64,000 bases of DNA from Halobacteriales archaeon (GCA_007118145.1 SKSD01000030.1:62001-126000), one strand, 5' to 3'. Positions 25,656 through 34,703 are shown, numbered from the stretch's first letter. Numbers and translations are program-made. Notes: generated by a model not told the origin, from the sequence alone.

Positions 25656-26096
25656 TCATCTGACGACCAGTACGGGCGTCGGCGAACGACGTACCACCCG
25701 TTCGGCGACACTGCCGAGGAGTATACGGGCCACACCGGTACGGCCGTGTGATCCCATCACGATCAGGTCGACATCTGCGTCCTCGGCGAAGGAGATGATG
25801 GCGCGAGCCTCTTGCCCCTTCTCGTAGGCCATCTCGTGTGCTGCCGTTGCAGCAATACCTGCCTCCTCAGCCTGTTGCACATACGCTTCGAGGAATGCAG
25901 TTGCCTCTTCCAACGCCTCATCGAAGCGAGACCCCTCTTCGAGCCACTCCTCTTCACCTGTCAGGTAATGCACCTCCGGTGGGGTGACCACATACAGCAG
26001 CGTTATCTCGGCATCTGGGTACGTCTCGAGGGCGAATTCGAATGCCAGATCACCCTGTTCGGATCCGTCGATGGCGACGAGGACGTGCTCTACCAT
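25656..26096 (-). CDS. Universal stress protein (UspA family)
   Basis: This is a 146-residue single-domain Usp. It begins [19 protein letters not shown] and carries the ATP-binding pattern [31 protein letters not shown] (G-2x-G-9x-G-S/T; about 113-143). Proteins with this intact motif usually bind ATP and form dimers. Haloarchaeal genomes contain dozens of such genes with roles in stress and transport regulation. A TATA-like element lies 22-30 bases upstream of the ATG, so the mRNA is probably leaderless. No partner transporter is adjacent. Confidence 0.9.
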   Translation of the reverse strand: MVEHVLVAIDGSEQGDLAFEFALETYPDAEITLLYVVTPPEVHYLTGEEEWLEEGSRFDEALEEATAFLEAYVQQAEEAGIAATAAHEMAYEKGQEARAIISFAEDADVDLIVMGSHGRTGVARILLGSVAERVVRRSPTPVLVVR

Positions 26097-26117
26097 ACTG
26101 GCTGTTCACAGACAGGC

Positions 26118-26126
26118 GATAAATTT
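26118..26126 (-). promoter_or_regulatory. TATA box of the universal stress protein gene
   Basis: GATAAATTT on the plus strand (AAATTTATC on the coding strand) is centred 26 bases before the ATG at 26096, the position expected for a leaderless archaeal transcript. Confidence 0.55.
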
Positions 26127-26176
26127 CTAGTCCCGAAATGAGATGATTATGCCATGAGGCGATCGTCTCGTGAGAG

Positions 26177-26929
26177 TTATGTCTCGAACAACTCGACCTT
26201 GTGACCCTCAGGGTCACTGATGAACCCGTATGCGGGGGACTCCTCGACTGGCTCGCTGATGATAGGTGCCTCACGGATCGTCATCCGACTCCACGCATCA
26301 TCGAGATCGTCAACACCGATACCGACGTGATCCCAGGCGTTGCCGATGGTGTACGTCCGGCCATCGTAGTTGTAGGTGAGTTCCACTGCCAGAGATTCCC
26401 GAGGTGCCTCCGGTGGGCGCATGAAGAAGTTCGCGAAGGTGTCAGCCTCCCACCGCCCGACATGTTCGTATTCAAACTTCCGTGTCCAGAAGCCGATCGC
26501 CCGGTCGGCATCCTCGACCCGCATCATGACGTGATCGATGCTCCACGGCGAACCGAAATCCCTGGGGACGATCTCGACCTCGTGACCGTCTGGATCCTTC
26601 ACGAATGCGTAGTTGCCCCCGCATGAATCGGGATCGCGGTAGTCAGGGACGCCCGCATCCATCAAGCCCTCGTATGCCTCGTACAGGTCCTCGACACGTA
26701 CGGCGATGTGACCCCAGGCGTCACCGACCTCCACGTCACCGTCTGGTGTCTCGCGAAGCTCAAGGTGTGCCTCTGCATCGTCAGCACTCGATGGTGCCAT
26801 GAAGACCGAGGTGTGACCATCGAACGATTGACGGTCGCGCTCGGTGTAGTCGAGGTGCTCTCGATACCAGGACTGACTTGCCTCGAGATCGGACACGTTG
26901 AGTGTCACATGATCGATGGTGCTATCCAT
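26177..26929 (-). CDS. Two-domain VOC (glyoxalase I-like) metalloprotein
   Basis: This is a 250-residue tandem duplication of the vicinal oxygen chelate fold. Each half keeps a full set of possible metal ligands: His in IDHVTLNV, Glu in LELRE, His in WGHIAV and Glu in HEVEIV for the first half; His in IDHVMMRV, Glu in VELTYN, His in WDHVGI and Glu in KVELFE for the second. This H/E/H/E pattern suits glyoxalase I (methylglyoxal removal) or a related lyase rather than an extradiol dioxygenase (H/H/E). The substrate is unproven. It lies near other detoxification-like genes. Confidence 0.8.
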   Translation of the reverse strand: MDSTIDHVTLNVSDLEASQSWYREHLDYTERDRQSFDGHTSVFMAPSSADDAEAHLELRETPDGDVEVGDAWGHIAVRVEDLYEAYEGLMDAGVPDYRDPDSCGGNYAFVKDPDGHEVEIVPRDFGSPWSIDHVMMRVEDADRAIGFWTRKFEYEHVGRWEADTFANFFMRPPEAPRESLAVELTYNYDGRTYTIGNAWDHVGIGVDDLDDAWSRMTIREAPIISEPVEESPAYGFISDPEGHKVELFET

Positions 26930-27036
26930 ATCAGGTCATGCGCCCGTGAGCGGCAAAAGACCACCGGGTTCGAGGGTAGCTAGCGCGGGATCACCGACCG
27001 ATAACGAGCGTTTGTCGGCAGTCCGTGAGCCTACTC

Positions 27037-28239
27037 CTACCAGGCACGTTCGAGCAACTTGAGCAGTGCAGTCTCGTCCATATCGATACCCCGAGGTTGA
27101 TTCGCCATCAGGCTATCATCGGCCGTTCGCTTGGCGATGAGGTCGAGGTGGTCTCGAGTTAGGCCGGGTATCTCGTGTAGCCTACTCGGAAGACGGAGAC
27201 GATCGCGGATCAGCTCGACGGTCGAGATAATCTCATCAGCGAGTGCATCATCACCGAGATGTGTGTCGACCCCGAGGGCATCCCCGAGGAACCGTCGTCG
27301 TCCCTCGACCCGGTCGAAGATGAACCGTAACACGTGAGGTACCATGATGGCATGGACGAGACCCTGTTGGACATCGACCGTTGCCTTCACACCGTGTCCG
27401 AGGGCATGGATGATCGAGAGCTTTCGAGCATCAGGTCTGGCGATACCGTATTGCACCAGAGCGGTACCCTCGAGGATCGTCGAGATCGTATCTGTATCAC
27501 CTTCAGTAGCGATGAGTTCGGGTAACCCACGCCGCAGTAGTCTGAGGCCACGAGCAGCCGTGGCGTCAGTGATTGGCGTCGCACTCGGCGCATAGAGCGT
27601 CTCGATACCCTTATCGAAACCGTTCATCGCTGATCCAGCCAGCACATCCATGGGTGTGGTGGCGACGATGCTTGGGTCGTAAAAGGCCGCAGCCGGCATC
27701 AACGCTGGGTTGGATACCCCACCAGAGACCGGTTTGTCGATGGGATCGGTCGCTGGGTCGGCTGTGATCCCGGCACCGAAGGACAGATCTGCACCAGCGA
27801 GGGTGGTTGGGATGACGATCAATGGAATCGGATTCTCGCTTACCGGGATGGTCCCTTGCTCGCCGAACGTCTGGGTGAGTTCGGGCTGGTTGAGGTCACC
27901 GCTCCCGAGAGCACTGGCGGTCTTGGCGACATCGAGGCTGCTCCCTCCACCAACTGCGACGATGGCATCGGCTTGCTCATCGGTGAGTCTGTGCGAGGCA
28001 GCCACGGCGGTTGCGAGCCGTTTGTCCGGTGTCGTCTCGGCGAACAGCCCGCCGAAGGTATCACCGAGGCCATCGCGTATCGGCTCGATCACCGCAGGGT
28101 TCGCACCGACGGACCGGCCACAGACGATCAGTGCCCGTTGTGCCCCGGTATGTCGAATGGCCGCATGAAGATCGTCCACACAGCTGTCCCCGAAGTGGAG
28201 AACCGGTCCATCGTATTCGTACCGAACCCGATCCATCAT
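27037..28239 (-). CDS. Iron-containing alcohol dehydrogenase family protein
   Basis: This is a roughly 400-residue group III dehydrogenase. The nucleotide-binding VAVGGGSSLDVAKTASAL lies near residue 95-110, the PTTLAGADLSFG loop near 140, and the metal ligands in AMNGFDKGIETLY and HALGHGVKATVDVQQGLVHAIMVPH. These enzymes reduce aldehydes or ketones with NAD(P)H; the compact form resembles maleylacetate reductases as much as alcohol dehydrogenases. The ATG at 28239 (adjacent to another at 28236) is chosen over one at 28317 because conservation begins there. It is divergent from the MhqO-like gene, suggesting a shared promoter region and function. Confidence 0.85.
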   Translation of the reverse strand: MMDRVRYEYDGPVLHFGDSCVDDLHAAIRHTGAQRALIVCGRSVGANPAVIEPIRDGLGDTFGGLFAETTPDKRLATAVAASHRLTDEQADAIVAVGGGSSLDVAKTASALGSGDLNQPELTQTFGEQGTIPVSENPIPLIVIPTTLAGADLSFGAGITADPATDPIDKPVSGGVSNPALMPAAAFYDPSIVATTPMDVLAGSAMNGFDKGIETLYAPSATPITDATAARGLRLLRRGLPELIATEGDTDTISTILEGTALVQYGIARPDARKLSIIHALGHGVKATVDVQQGLVHAIMVPHVLRFIFDRVEGRRRFLGDALGVDTHLGDDALADEIISTVELIRDRLRLPSRLHEIPGLTRDHLDLIAKRTADDSLMANQPRGIDMDETALLKLLERAW

Positions 28240-28340
28240 GGTATGGGAGATTGAGGCCGAGGCACCATGAACCCAGTCGAATGCCGGTTCCATTGCTGCT
28301 AAAGTGGTGTGGCACATAGACCGATCAACGACGAGCCATC

Positions 28341-29282
28341 ATGACGCTAACCTCCCCTGGTATCCACCACGTGACGGCTATTGCGGGTGATACCGGACCG
28401 AACCTCGCCTTCTATACGGATACCCTCGGCCTCAGACTCGTCAAGCAGACGATCAACTTCGATGATCCAACGACGTATCACCTGTATTACGGAGATCGGG
28501 TCGGGACACCTGGGACGGCGATGACGTTCTTTCCGATCCCCGTAACAGGCACGGGATCGATCGGTACCGGTCAAGTGGTCACCACGTCCTTCACCGTCCC
28601 ACCCGATTCGCTCGACTGGTGGTATCGCCGACTCACCGATCATGATTTCGACCCATCAGAGCCGTTCACACGCTTCGATGAGCGCGTGTTGGCCGTGGCC
28701 GACCCCGACGGCCTCGACCTCGAACTGGTCGAGCGTCAACCTGACGATTCGATCGACCCCTGGACGGCAGGTATCGACGAGGCCCATGCGATCGCCGGTT
28801 TTGACGGTGTGACGCTCGACTCACGCTCGCCTGGAGAGACGACTACCGTGCTCGAACTCCTCGGATTCACGCACGTCGATTCCGCCGCAGACCGAAGACG
28901 CTTCGAGGCAACGGGGACACACGGCCGCTTCATCGATCTCGTCGACGAACATGACCACACCGGACGAAGCGGACCTGGTACCGTCCATCACGTCGCCATA
29001 CGGGCGACCGATGAGGAGGAACAGCTCGAGTGGCGAGAGTGGTTACTCGATGCTGGCTATCATGTCACCCCCGTCCGTGACCGTCACTATTTCAAGTCCA
29101 TCTACTTCCGGGAACCTGGAGGGATCCTCTTCGAGATAGCCACGGATGGACCAGGCTTCGATCTCGACGAGTCGGTCGATACCCTCGGTGAGTCACTGCA
29201 GGTGCCGCCATGGTTGGACCACCAACGCTCGGAAATCCTCCGTCAGCTCCCTCCACTCGAGTTCCCGACGGAGGTGTCGTGA
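28341..29282 (+). CDS. Ring-cleaving dioxygenase-like VOC protein (MhqO-like)
   Basis: This 313-residue protein has two VOC modules. The N-terminal module starts GIHHVTAIAGDTGPNLAFY and FYTDTLGLRLVKQTINFDDP; the C-terminal one shows VHHVAIRATDEEEQLEW and RDRHYFKSIYFREPGGILFEIAT. This arrangement is that of MhqO/LinE-type proteins linked to (methyl)hydroquinone and catechol stress. It overlaps the downstream hydrolase by one base (TGATG), forming a two-gene unit. In Bacillus the comparable MhqO and MhqD genes are members of a quinone-stress regulon; that assignment here is by analogy. Confidence 0.85.
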   Translation: MTLTSPGIHHVTAIAGDTGPNLAFYTDTLGLRLVKQTINFDDPTTYHLYYGDRVGTPGTAMTFFPIPVTGTGSIGTGQVVTTSFTVPPDSLDWWYRRLTDHDFDPSEPFTRFDERVLAVADPDGLDLELVERQPDDSIDPWTAGIDEAHAIAGFDGVTLDSRSPGETTTVLELLGFTHVDSAADRRRFEATGTHGRFIDLVDEHDHTGRSGPGTVHHVAIRATDEEEQLEWREWLLDAGYHVTPVRDRHYFKSIYFREPGGILFEIATDGPGFDLDESVDTLGESLQVPPWLDHQRSEILRQLPPLEFPTEVS

Positions 29283-29929
29283 TGAGTCAACGAGATCCAA
29301 ACGCCGATGGTGAGGTGCTCTCCGGTGGTACTCCTCTTGACGAGGCTGTCGCGATCGCGATCGCGATACATGGCCGTGGGGCAACGGCACAGAGCATCCT
29401 TCAACTCGTGGCACAGGCGGATCGAAGCGATGGGGACATTGCATATCTTGCACCTCAGGCGACACGTGCGACGTGGTATCCACGCTCGTTCCTGGCACCA
29501 CCGGAGCACAACCAACCGTATCTCGATTCGGCACTCTCGACGGTCGAGCGGGTGATGCAGATGGCTCTCGGACAGGTCAGTGCTGATCGAGTCGCGATCG
29601 TCGGCTTCTCGCAGGGTGGTTGTCTGGCCAGCGAGTTCGTCGCAAGGAATCCCCGTCGATACGGTGGTCTCTTCGCATTCAGTGGTGGGCTCATCGGCGA
29701 TGAGGTTGATACTGACAGATATGCAGGCTCACTCGATGGCAGCCCGGTCTATCTCGGGTGTAGCGATATCGATCCCCATATCCCGGTCGAACGTGTGCAC
29801 GAGACGGCAGATGTGTTCGAGATGCTCGATGGCGAAGTCACAACCGATATCTTCCCAGGGATGGGCCACACTGTCAACGCTGACGAGCTCGAACAACTCT
29901 CGAAACGATTCGAGCAGCTCACCGCCTGA
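29282..29929 (+). CDS. Alpha/beta hydrolase, carboxylesterase/MhqD-like
   Basis: This is a 215-residue hydrolase of the phospholipase/carboxylesterase class. The nucleophile elbow is GFSQGG (Ser about 108), with the acid residue in YLGCSDIDPHIP and the catalytic His in FPGMGHTVN. An early IHGRGATAQSIL gives the oxyanion region. The frame is open further upstream, but the ATG at 29282 overlaps the stop of the dioxygenase-like gene, which fixes the start. It probably acts on an ester or product of the upstream enzyme. The pair fits detoxification of quinone-type electrophiles, as in bacterial mhqO/mhqD. Confidence 0.85.
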   Translation: MSQRDPNADGEVLSGGTPLDEAVAIAIAIHGRGATAQSILQLVAQADRSDGDIAYLAPQATRATWYPRSFLAPPEHNQPYLDSALSTVERVMQMALGQVSADRVAIVGFSQGGCLASEFVARNPRRYGGLFAFSGGLIGDEVDTDRYAGSLDGSPVYLGCSDIDPHIPVERVHETADVFEMLDGEVTTDIFPGMGHTVNADELEQLSKRFEQLTA

Positions 29930-29993
29930 TGATGGTCGAGTCAACGACACAGTCGCTCTGGACGACCGCCTCAAACGACTGCACAGGTGGCAG

Positions 29994-30674
29994 ATGACGA
30001 GGTCTGTTGCCATCTCGTGGAGTGGGGGGAAGGATGCCGCATTCATGCTGTATGAACTGCGCCAGGAGGCAATCGAGATCGCCACACTGGTGACCACGAT
30101 CAACGAGGCGACCGACCGGAGTTCGATGCACGGTGTGCGACGTGAGTTGTATCACCACCAGGCATCGTCGCTTGATATCCCACTCGAGATCGTCACATTA
30201 CCGCCCGAGCCATCCAATGAGGTGTACGAGGAGGTCATGGCCGGTGTGTTCGACCGGTTGGCAGACGATGGCGTCGACACGATCGCCTACGGCGATCTCT
30301 TCCTCGATGATATCCGAGCATATCGCCAGAAGCAGTTGGCCGATACACCGATTGACGGGTGGTGGCCCCTGTGGGATAGAGACTCGACGGCGTTCATGGA
30401 CGACCTTCTCGACGTTGGTTTTCGCCCAATCATCACAGCAGTGACGGGCGACTCGCTCGATGCATCATTTGCTGGACGCCCGCTCGACCGAGCCTGCCTC
30501 GAAGACTTCCCCTCCGAGATTGATCCGGCTGGAGAACACGGTGAGTTTCACACGTTCGTCATTGACGGCCCAACGTTCTCATACCCCCTCAAGGTAGCCC
30601 GAGGAAGGCAGGTCACACGCGAGGTGGGAGATACCGAAATCCACTATCGAGATCTGATGATCGATACGCCGTGA
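29994..30674 (+). CDS. Dph6-like adenine nucleotide alpha hydrolase
   Basis: This is a 226-residue PP-loop ATP pyrophosphatase related to Dph6 (diphthine-ammonia ligase). The P-loop is SWSGGKDAAFMLYEL; the usual terminal Ser of SGGKDS is Ala here. A family block, TIAYGDLFLDDIRAYRQKQL (about 95-114), and GEHGEFHTFVIDGPTF near the end are present. Canonical Dph6 amidates diphthine on elongation factor 2; many short homologues have unknown substrates. The ATG at 29994 is preferred because AGGTGG precedes it by three bases and homology starts there. It follows the MhqD-like gene by 64 bases on the same strand. Confidence 0.82.
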   Translation: MTRSVAISWSGGKDAAFMLYELRQEAIEIATLVTTINEATDRSSMHGVRRELYHHQASSLDIPLEIVTLPPEPSNEVYEEVMAGVFDRLADDGVDTIAYGDLFLDDIRAYRQKQLADTPIDGWWPLWDRDSTAFMDDLLDVGFRPIITAVTGDSLDASFAGRPLDRACLEDFPSEIDPAGEHGEFHTFVIDGPTFSYPLKVARGRQVTREVGDTEIHYRDLMIDTP

Positions 30675-30732
30675 AAGGCACGGCGATCTGGTTTCTACAC
30701 CCTCGACAGAGAGGTAGCCACCGCTGTGTCAG

Positions 30733-31263
30733 CTAGCGGTCGAACCAATCATCGGCCAGGAGGCCGAAACGGAACACATCGACGTACTCACCCTCGATGA
30801 ACGCCTCATCGCTAAATCGCCCCTCTTCCTCAAATCCTACCTTCTCAAGTACCCGTCTCGAGGCCGGGTTTGTCTCGTACACCTGGGCGGCCACCTTGTT
30901 GTACCGACATTCCTCGAATGCGTATCGACACATACACCTGAGCGCGTCCGTCGCATACCCATTACCCCAGTGTTCTGGGTCGATGAAGTACCCAACCTCG
31001 ACTACCCCCCATGCCAGGTGTATCGGATGCAGGCCGATGATACCGACCCGTTCGTCATCGACGGTAACGAGCAGGTGCACTTCATCGGTATCTGCCCGTG
31101 ACTCTACCCAGTCCACCTCCTCATCAAACGTGTACGGTTCGAAGGAACCGATGCGACTGCGAACCGCAGGTGCGTTCACGATGTGCTGAAGGAAAGTTGC
31201 GTCATCTGTACCGAGCGGTCGGAGTTCAACACGTTCACCTTCAAGGAACACAGGACGGTCCAT
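30733..31263 (-). CDS. GNAT N-acetyltransferase, RimJ/RimL type
   Basis: This is a 176-residue acetyltransferase. It opens with GERVELRPLGTDDATFL and has the acetyl-CoA-binding region HWGNGYATDALRCMCRYAFEE (about 95-115) followed by VYETNPASRRVLEKVGFEEEGRF, the hallmark of the RimJ/RimL group that acetylates protein N-termini or small amines. The ATG at 31263 is used; the upstream TTG/ATG region lacks homology. It is divergent from the coiled-coil protein gene and convergent with the Dph6-like gene. Its substrate is not predictable. Confidence 0.85.
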   Translation of the reverse strand: MDRPVFLEGERVELRPLGTDDATFLQHIVNAPAVRSRIGSFEPYTFDEEVDWVESRADTDEVHLLVTVDDERVGIIGLHPIHLAWGVVEVGYFIDPEHWGNGYATDALRCMCRYAFEECRYNKVAAQVYETNPASRRVLEKVGFEEEGRFSDEAFIEGEYVDVFRFGLLADDWFDR

Positions 31264-31354
31264 GCAGATTCTGTCGTCTCTAGCCGAAGCAGTATTCAAT
31301 AACGTATCGATTCCTTGGAAAACCGATAAGTGTGTTCGAGACGGATATTATGGT

Positions 31355-31666
31355 ATGGCAGAACTAGACCGAAAAGAGATCGTCGAGGATATCAAAGACC
31401 TCCTTGACCGACTGGATGACCAGATCGATGAGAAGGTTGACGAGGGGAAGGCTGGCCTGGATCAGCTTACCGCTACTGCTCGTGAGAAGCTCGATTCTGG
31501 TGCTGCAGAGTCACAGGACAGGATCGGCGAACTCAAGCAGAAACTCGACGAGCTCGATGATGAACTTGATGAGAAGACCATCGAGGGACGCGAGCGACTC
31601 GCGAATACGATCAGTCAGATCCGGACGAAACTCGGTCAGCTCGAAGACCGACTGCGAACCGACTGA
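31355..31666 (+). CDS. Small coiled-coil protein
   Basis: This is a 103-residue, highly charged, alpha-helical protein rich in Asp, Glu, Lys and Leu with heptad spacing through most of its length (for example IKDLLDRLDDQIDEKV and LKQKLDELDDELDEKT). It has no signal peptide or membrane segment. It resembles the apolipoprotein-like or structural coiled coils seen in haloarchaea, with no catalytic motif. The ATG at 31355 is preferred; the frame's upstream part is not acidic and looks non-coding. An AT-containing element (about 31322-31330) is at the right distance for a leaderless start. Confidence 0.65.
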   Translation: MAELDRKEIVEDIKDLLDRLDDQIDEKVDEGKAGLDQLTATAREKLDSGAAESQDRIGELKQKLDELDDELDEKTIEGRERLANTISQIRTKLGQLEDRLRTD

Positions 31667-31697
31667 TACCCTGCTCGCCTAACTGGCTCATCTTCGA

Positions 31698-32303
31698 TCA
31701 ATCACGAACGGTAGTGATCTCACCCTGTCTCGTGTACTCAACTCGGGCTGCAGTTTCATCCGCACGTGACCTACCGAGTTCGCGCTCGATGAGCCATAGC
31801 CCGAGATCGAGCCCGGCTGTCACCCCACCGGCTGTGATGACTGTTCCTGCATCGATCACTCGGTCGTCGGAGACGTCGACACCGGCTCGCTCGAGGTCAT
31901 CGAATGCGGTGTGATGCGTGGTCGCACGACGCCCCTTGAGCAGGCCAGCTGCGGCCAGGACCATCGCCCCAGTACAGACGGATGCGACCACTCTCGATTC
32001 GTCCGCATGTGTGGCGATATACGTTGGGAGAGCGCCATGTGCAATCTCTGCACTCACACCACGGTCAGCTTCCTGCCACCCGCCTCCGGGGACGATTACC
32101 ACGTCATATCGCACCTCCGGGTCGGTCACGTGTGGCGTCACACGCAGTCCGTGACTCGCCGTGATGGGAATCGGCGTGTGATCGAGTGCGAACGTCTCGA
32201 CAGTCAACACATCGGATCGGTCGCTTGCCATGGCAAGAATCTCAAGTGGACCGATGGCATCGAGCTCCTCGAATCCCTCAAAGAGTGCAATTCCGACCCT
32301 CAT
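31698..32303 (-). CDS. DJ-1/PfpI family protein
   Basis: This is a 201-residue protein of the DJ-1/ThiJ/PfpI superfamily. It starts MRVGIALFEGFEELDAIGPLEIL, shows VVIVPGGGW and contains the nucleophile elbow SVCTGAMVLAAAGLLKGRRAT with the reactive Cys near residue 105. The layout resembles the ligand domain of GlxA-type regulators but there is no DNA-binding domain. Members act as chaperones, glyoxalases, cyanide hydratases (isonitrile hydratase-like) or stress proteins. The ATG at 32303 marks the conserved start; upstream sequence in the frame is not conserved-looking. Confidence 0.82.
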   Translation of the reverse strand: MRVGIALFEGFEELDAIGPLEILAMASDRSDVLTVETFALDHTPIPITASHGLRVTPHVTDPEVRYDVVIVPGGGWQEADRGVSAEIAHGALPTYIATHADESRVVASVCTGAMVLAAAGLLKGRRATTHHTAFDDLERAGVDVSDDRVIDAGTVITAGGVTAGLDLGLWLIERELGRSRADETAARVEYTRQGEITTVRD

Positions 32304-32431
32304 TGATACCAACTCGTACAGATAGCCATGGTGATGTTGTCGGTGTCTGGCTGGGAAAACCTCTCGGGTGATCCTGACCGCCAAATCGCAAGCAACGGAG
32401 TTTCGTACTCTGGCCATCTAACCCTCATCCA

Positions 32432-33100
32432 GTGTCGATCGATCTCGCAACTGCGGTGGCGGGCATCATCTTCGGACTTGCCCTGGCGGTCCCCCCTGGG
32501 CCGATGAACGCCATCATCGCCGAGGAGAGCGTTTCCCGCGGATGGTATGCTGGCTTCCTCGCTGGATTCGGTGCGATGCTCGCCGACGTGATCTTCTTCG
32601 GCCTGGCAATCCTCGGTGCGGCGACCGTGTTCGACGTGATCGACCGTCTGGAGGTCGCGCTCTTCCTCCTCGGAGGGCTGTTGATGCTCATCTTCGCGGT
32701 TGATGCATTGACCACCTCGATACGGTCCACATCGTTCACTGATACCGATGTGACCGTCTCAGCGACCGGATTCCAGAAGACGTTGGTCCTCGGGTTGACG
32801 AACCTGTTCCAGATCGCCTTCTGGTTGACCATCGGATTGACGCTCGTCCGTTCGGGCGAGCTCGATATCGCGTCCTATCTTCCGCTGGTGAGTGAGTTTA
32901 TCGTCAACACAGGGAGTGTCTCGCTGTTAGGGGGTTTCTTCCTCGGCATCGTCATCTGGATCGGCATCTATCCAGCTGCACTTGTCGCCATCGGTGAACG
33001 CTTCGATGCGTTCGCACCCTTCGTCGCCGCACTCAGTGGCGTGGTACTCCTCGGGTTCGGCCTGCTGTTTTGTTGGGTCGGTATCGATGGATTGTTGTGA
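32432..33100 (+). CDS. LysE family translocator
   Basis: This is a 222-residue membrane protein with six hydrophobic segments. The N-terminal VPPGPMNAIIAEESVSRGWYAGFLAGFGAML (about 20-50) carries the PGP motif of the LysE superfamily of amino acid exporters. It starts at a GTG. Members export lysine, arginine, homoserine or threonine, or act in other small-molecule efflux. The substrate is unknown. It sits between the DJ-1 gene, divergent from it, and the amino acid dehydrogenase gene, convergent with it. Confidence 0.85.
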   Translation: MSIDLATAVAGIIFGLALAVPPGPMNAIIAEESVSRGWYAGFLAGFGAMLADVIFFGLAILGAATVFDVIDRLEVALFLLGGLLMLIFAVDALTTSIRSTSFTDTDVTVSATGFQKTLVLGLTNLFQIAFWLTIGLTLVRSGELDIASYLPLVSEFIVNTGSVSLLGGFFLGIVIWIGIYPAALVAIGERFDAFAPFVAALSGVVLLGFGLLFCWVGIDGLL

Positions 33101-33159
33101 GCGGTGCTGAGGCGAACCCGAGGGTCCACATCACGAGAAACAGGACAAACGCAGTCCGT

Positions 33160-34188
33160 TCAGGCTCCAGCCTGTATACGTTTTTCAGCGTATCGCTCTG
33201 CCGCCTCGAGGACGGTGATATCCTCGTCCTCTGCTGTCTCGAACATCTGTAAGAGCCTGTCTCCAATCTTGTTCGCATCGCGGATGGCGTCGCCCATCGA
33301 ACCACCCTCAGCCTCGGTCGCCACCGTGATGAGCCCACCGGCGTTGATCACGTAATCAGGCGCGTAGAGGATGTCTCGGTTCTTGAGCGTTGCAGCGTGA
33401 CTACGGGTTTCCAAGACGTTGTTCGCCCCACCAGCCACGATATCGCACTCGAGTCGAGGGATGGTCTCGTCGTTGAGCACACCGCCGATCGCACACGGGG
33501 CGAAGATATCGCATGGTTCATCGTAGACGACCTCAGGAGCGACCACCTCGAGGCCATGTTCATCAGCATACTGGTTGACCTTCTCGTCGTTGATGTCCGA
33601 GACGGTGACCGTCGCACCTGCATCGAGGAGACGTTCGACCAAACCCCTTCCCACCTTCCCGATACCCTGGATGACGACGTGACGGTCGGACAGATCACCT
33701 GTGTCGTACCGGTGCTCGACACATGCCTCGATACCGCTGAAGACACCCTCTGCGGTCACTGGTGAAGGGTCACCGAGGCCGTCTTCTCTCCCGACGACAT
33801 GCTCGGTCAGCTCGGCGATAATCTCCATGTCGGCCACGCCGGTGTTCATATCGACCGACGTGATGTACCTGCCACCCAGCCAGTCGACCGCCTGGCCGTA
33901 ACTACGCATCAAGTCGGCAGATTTGTCGTCCGGATCTGCGATGATGACCGCCTTCCCACCACCCAGGTCGAGGTCGGCTGCCGCCGCCTTGTAGGTCATG
34001 GCCTCTGACAGTCGGAGGACGTCGGTCAGTGCGTCAGCCTCGGTCTCGTACGGTCGAAGCCGTGTCCCACCGAGGCTCGGTCCGAGCGTCGTGTCGTGGA
34101 TGGCGATGATCGCTTTGAGGCCTGTCTCATCGTCGGTGACGTAGGTCACCTGCTCGTGACCGTGGTCGCCCATCTCACTGATAACCAT
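33160..34188 (-). CDS. Leucine/phenylalanine/valine dehydrogenase-type amino acid dehydrogenase
   Basis: This is a 342-residue Glu/Leu/Phe/Val dehydrogenase. The substrate-binding DLGGGKAVIIADP contains the catalytic-region Lys; RYITSVDMNTG gives the Asp. The NAD-binding motif is VVIQGIGKVGRGLVERLLDAGATVTVSDIN (GxGxxG, about 175-205), and CAIGGVLNDETI and DYVINAGGLI follow. Length and the DMNTG motif favour leucine dehydrogenase over glutamate dehydrogenase. It interconverts branched-chain amino acids and 2-oxo acids with NADH. A LysE-type exporter is convergent with it, but a link is speculative. Confidence 0.85.
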   Translation of the reverse strand: MVISEMGDHGHEQVTYVTDDETGLKAIIAIHDTTLGPSLGGTRLRPYETEADALTDVLRLSEAMTYKAAAADLDLGGGKAVIIADPDDKSADLMRSYGQAVDWLGGRYITSVDMNTGVADMEIIAELTEHVVGREDGLGDPSPVTAEGVFSGIEACVEHRYDTGDLSDRHVVIQGIGKVGRGLVERLLDAGATVTVSDINDEKVNQYADEHGLEVVAPEVVYDEPCDIFAPCAIGGVLNDETIPRLECDIVAGGANNVLETRSHAATLKNRDILYAPDYVINAGGLITVATEAEGGSMGDAIRDANKIGDRLLQMFETAEDEDITVLEAAERYAEKRIQAGA

Positions 34189-34250
34189 ATCACAGAGGTT
34201 CGAACGATGTCAACAGTAAACTTTCGTTGTTCGTCTGGAATGTGTGACCT

Positions 34251-34703
34251 TCAGACGACGTCGTGACGGCGAAGGACTGACACCTGTTTGTACATCATAC
34301 AGCCGAGACAGAGCCCAGAGACGGCAGCCAGAGCGGCGAGGAGCCCGATGACAGCCGCGACAGCGAAACCGATCATCGCCAACTCAAACACGAGGAAGAT
34401 CGCTGCCAGGGTTGAGCCCAAAGCACCGAGAAGACGGGCGAAGCGATGCGGTGCTGCAGCCTCACGGTGTGATGTTGGTCCAACGAATGGGACCATCACG
34501 TTCCGCCAGAGCGTGGCGTAGAGATCGACCCTCCACCCACTGAGCACGCTCAACACCAAGATGGCCGCCACGAGATAGACCACCACTGGCTCCCAGAGTG
34601 CAACACCGACCAGTAACAACGTCGCGGTTAGGCCCTGTCCGAACCTCGGTGCCCGTGGGTCGACCATGGCGCGATTGTCCGATTGCTCCCCGGTGATCTC
34701 CAT
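34251..34703 (-). CDS. DUF4395 membrane protein
   Basis: This is a 150-residue protein with four hydrophobic segments and an acidic N-terminus. VDPRAPRFGQGLTATLLLVG and the C-terminal LCLGCMMYKQ (a CxxC pair at the membrane edge) are DUF4395 hallmarks. DUF4395 proteins are often encoded near thioredoxin-like or sulfurtransferase genes and may participate in membrane thiol redox, but no function is established. No such partner is adjacent; the nearest rhodanese is about 8 kb away. It lies on the same strand as the leucine-dehydrogenase-like gene. Confidence 0.8.
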   Translation of the reverse strand: MEITGEQSDNRAMVDPRAPRFGQGLTATLLLVGVALWEPVVVYLVAAILVLSVLSGWRVDLYATLWRNVMVPFVGPTSHREAAAPHRFARLLGALGSTLAAIFLVFELAMIGFAVAAVIGLLAALAAVSGLCLGCMMYKQVSVLRRHDVV

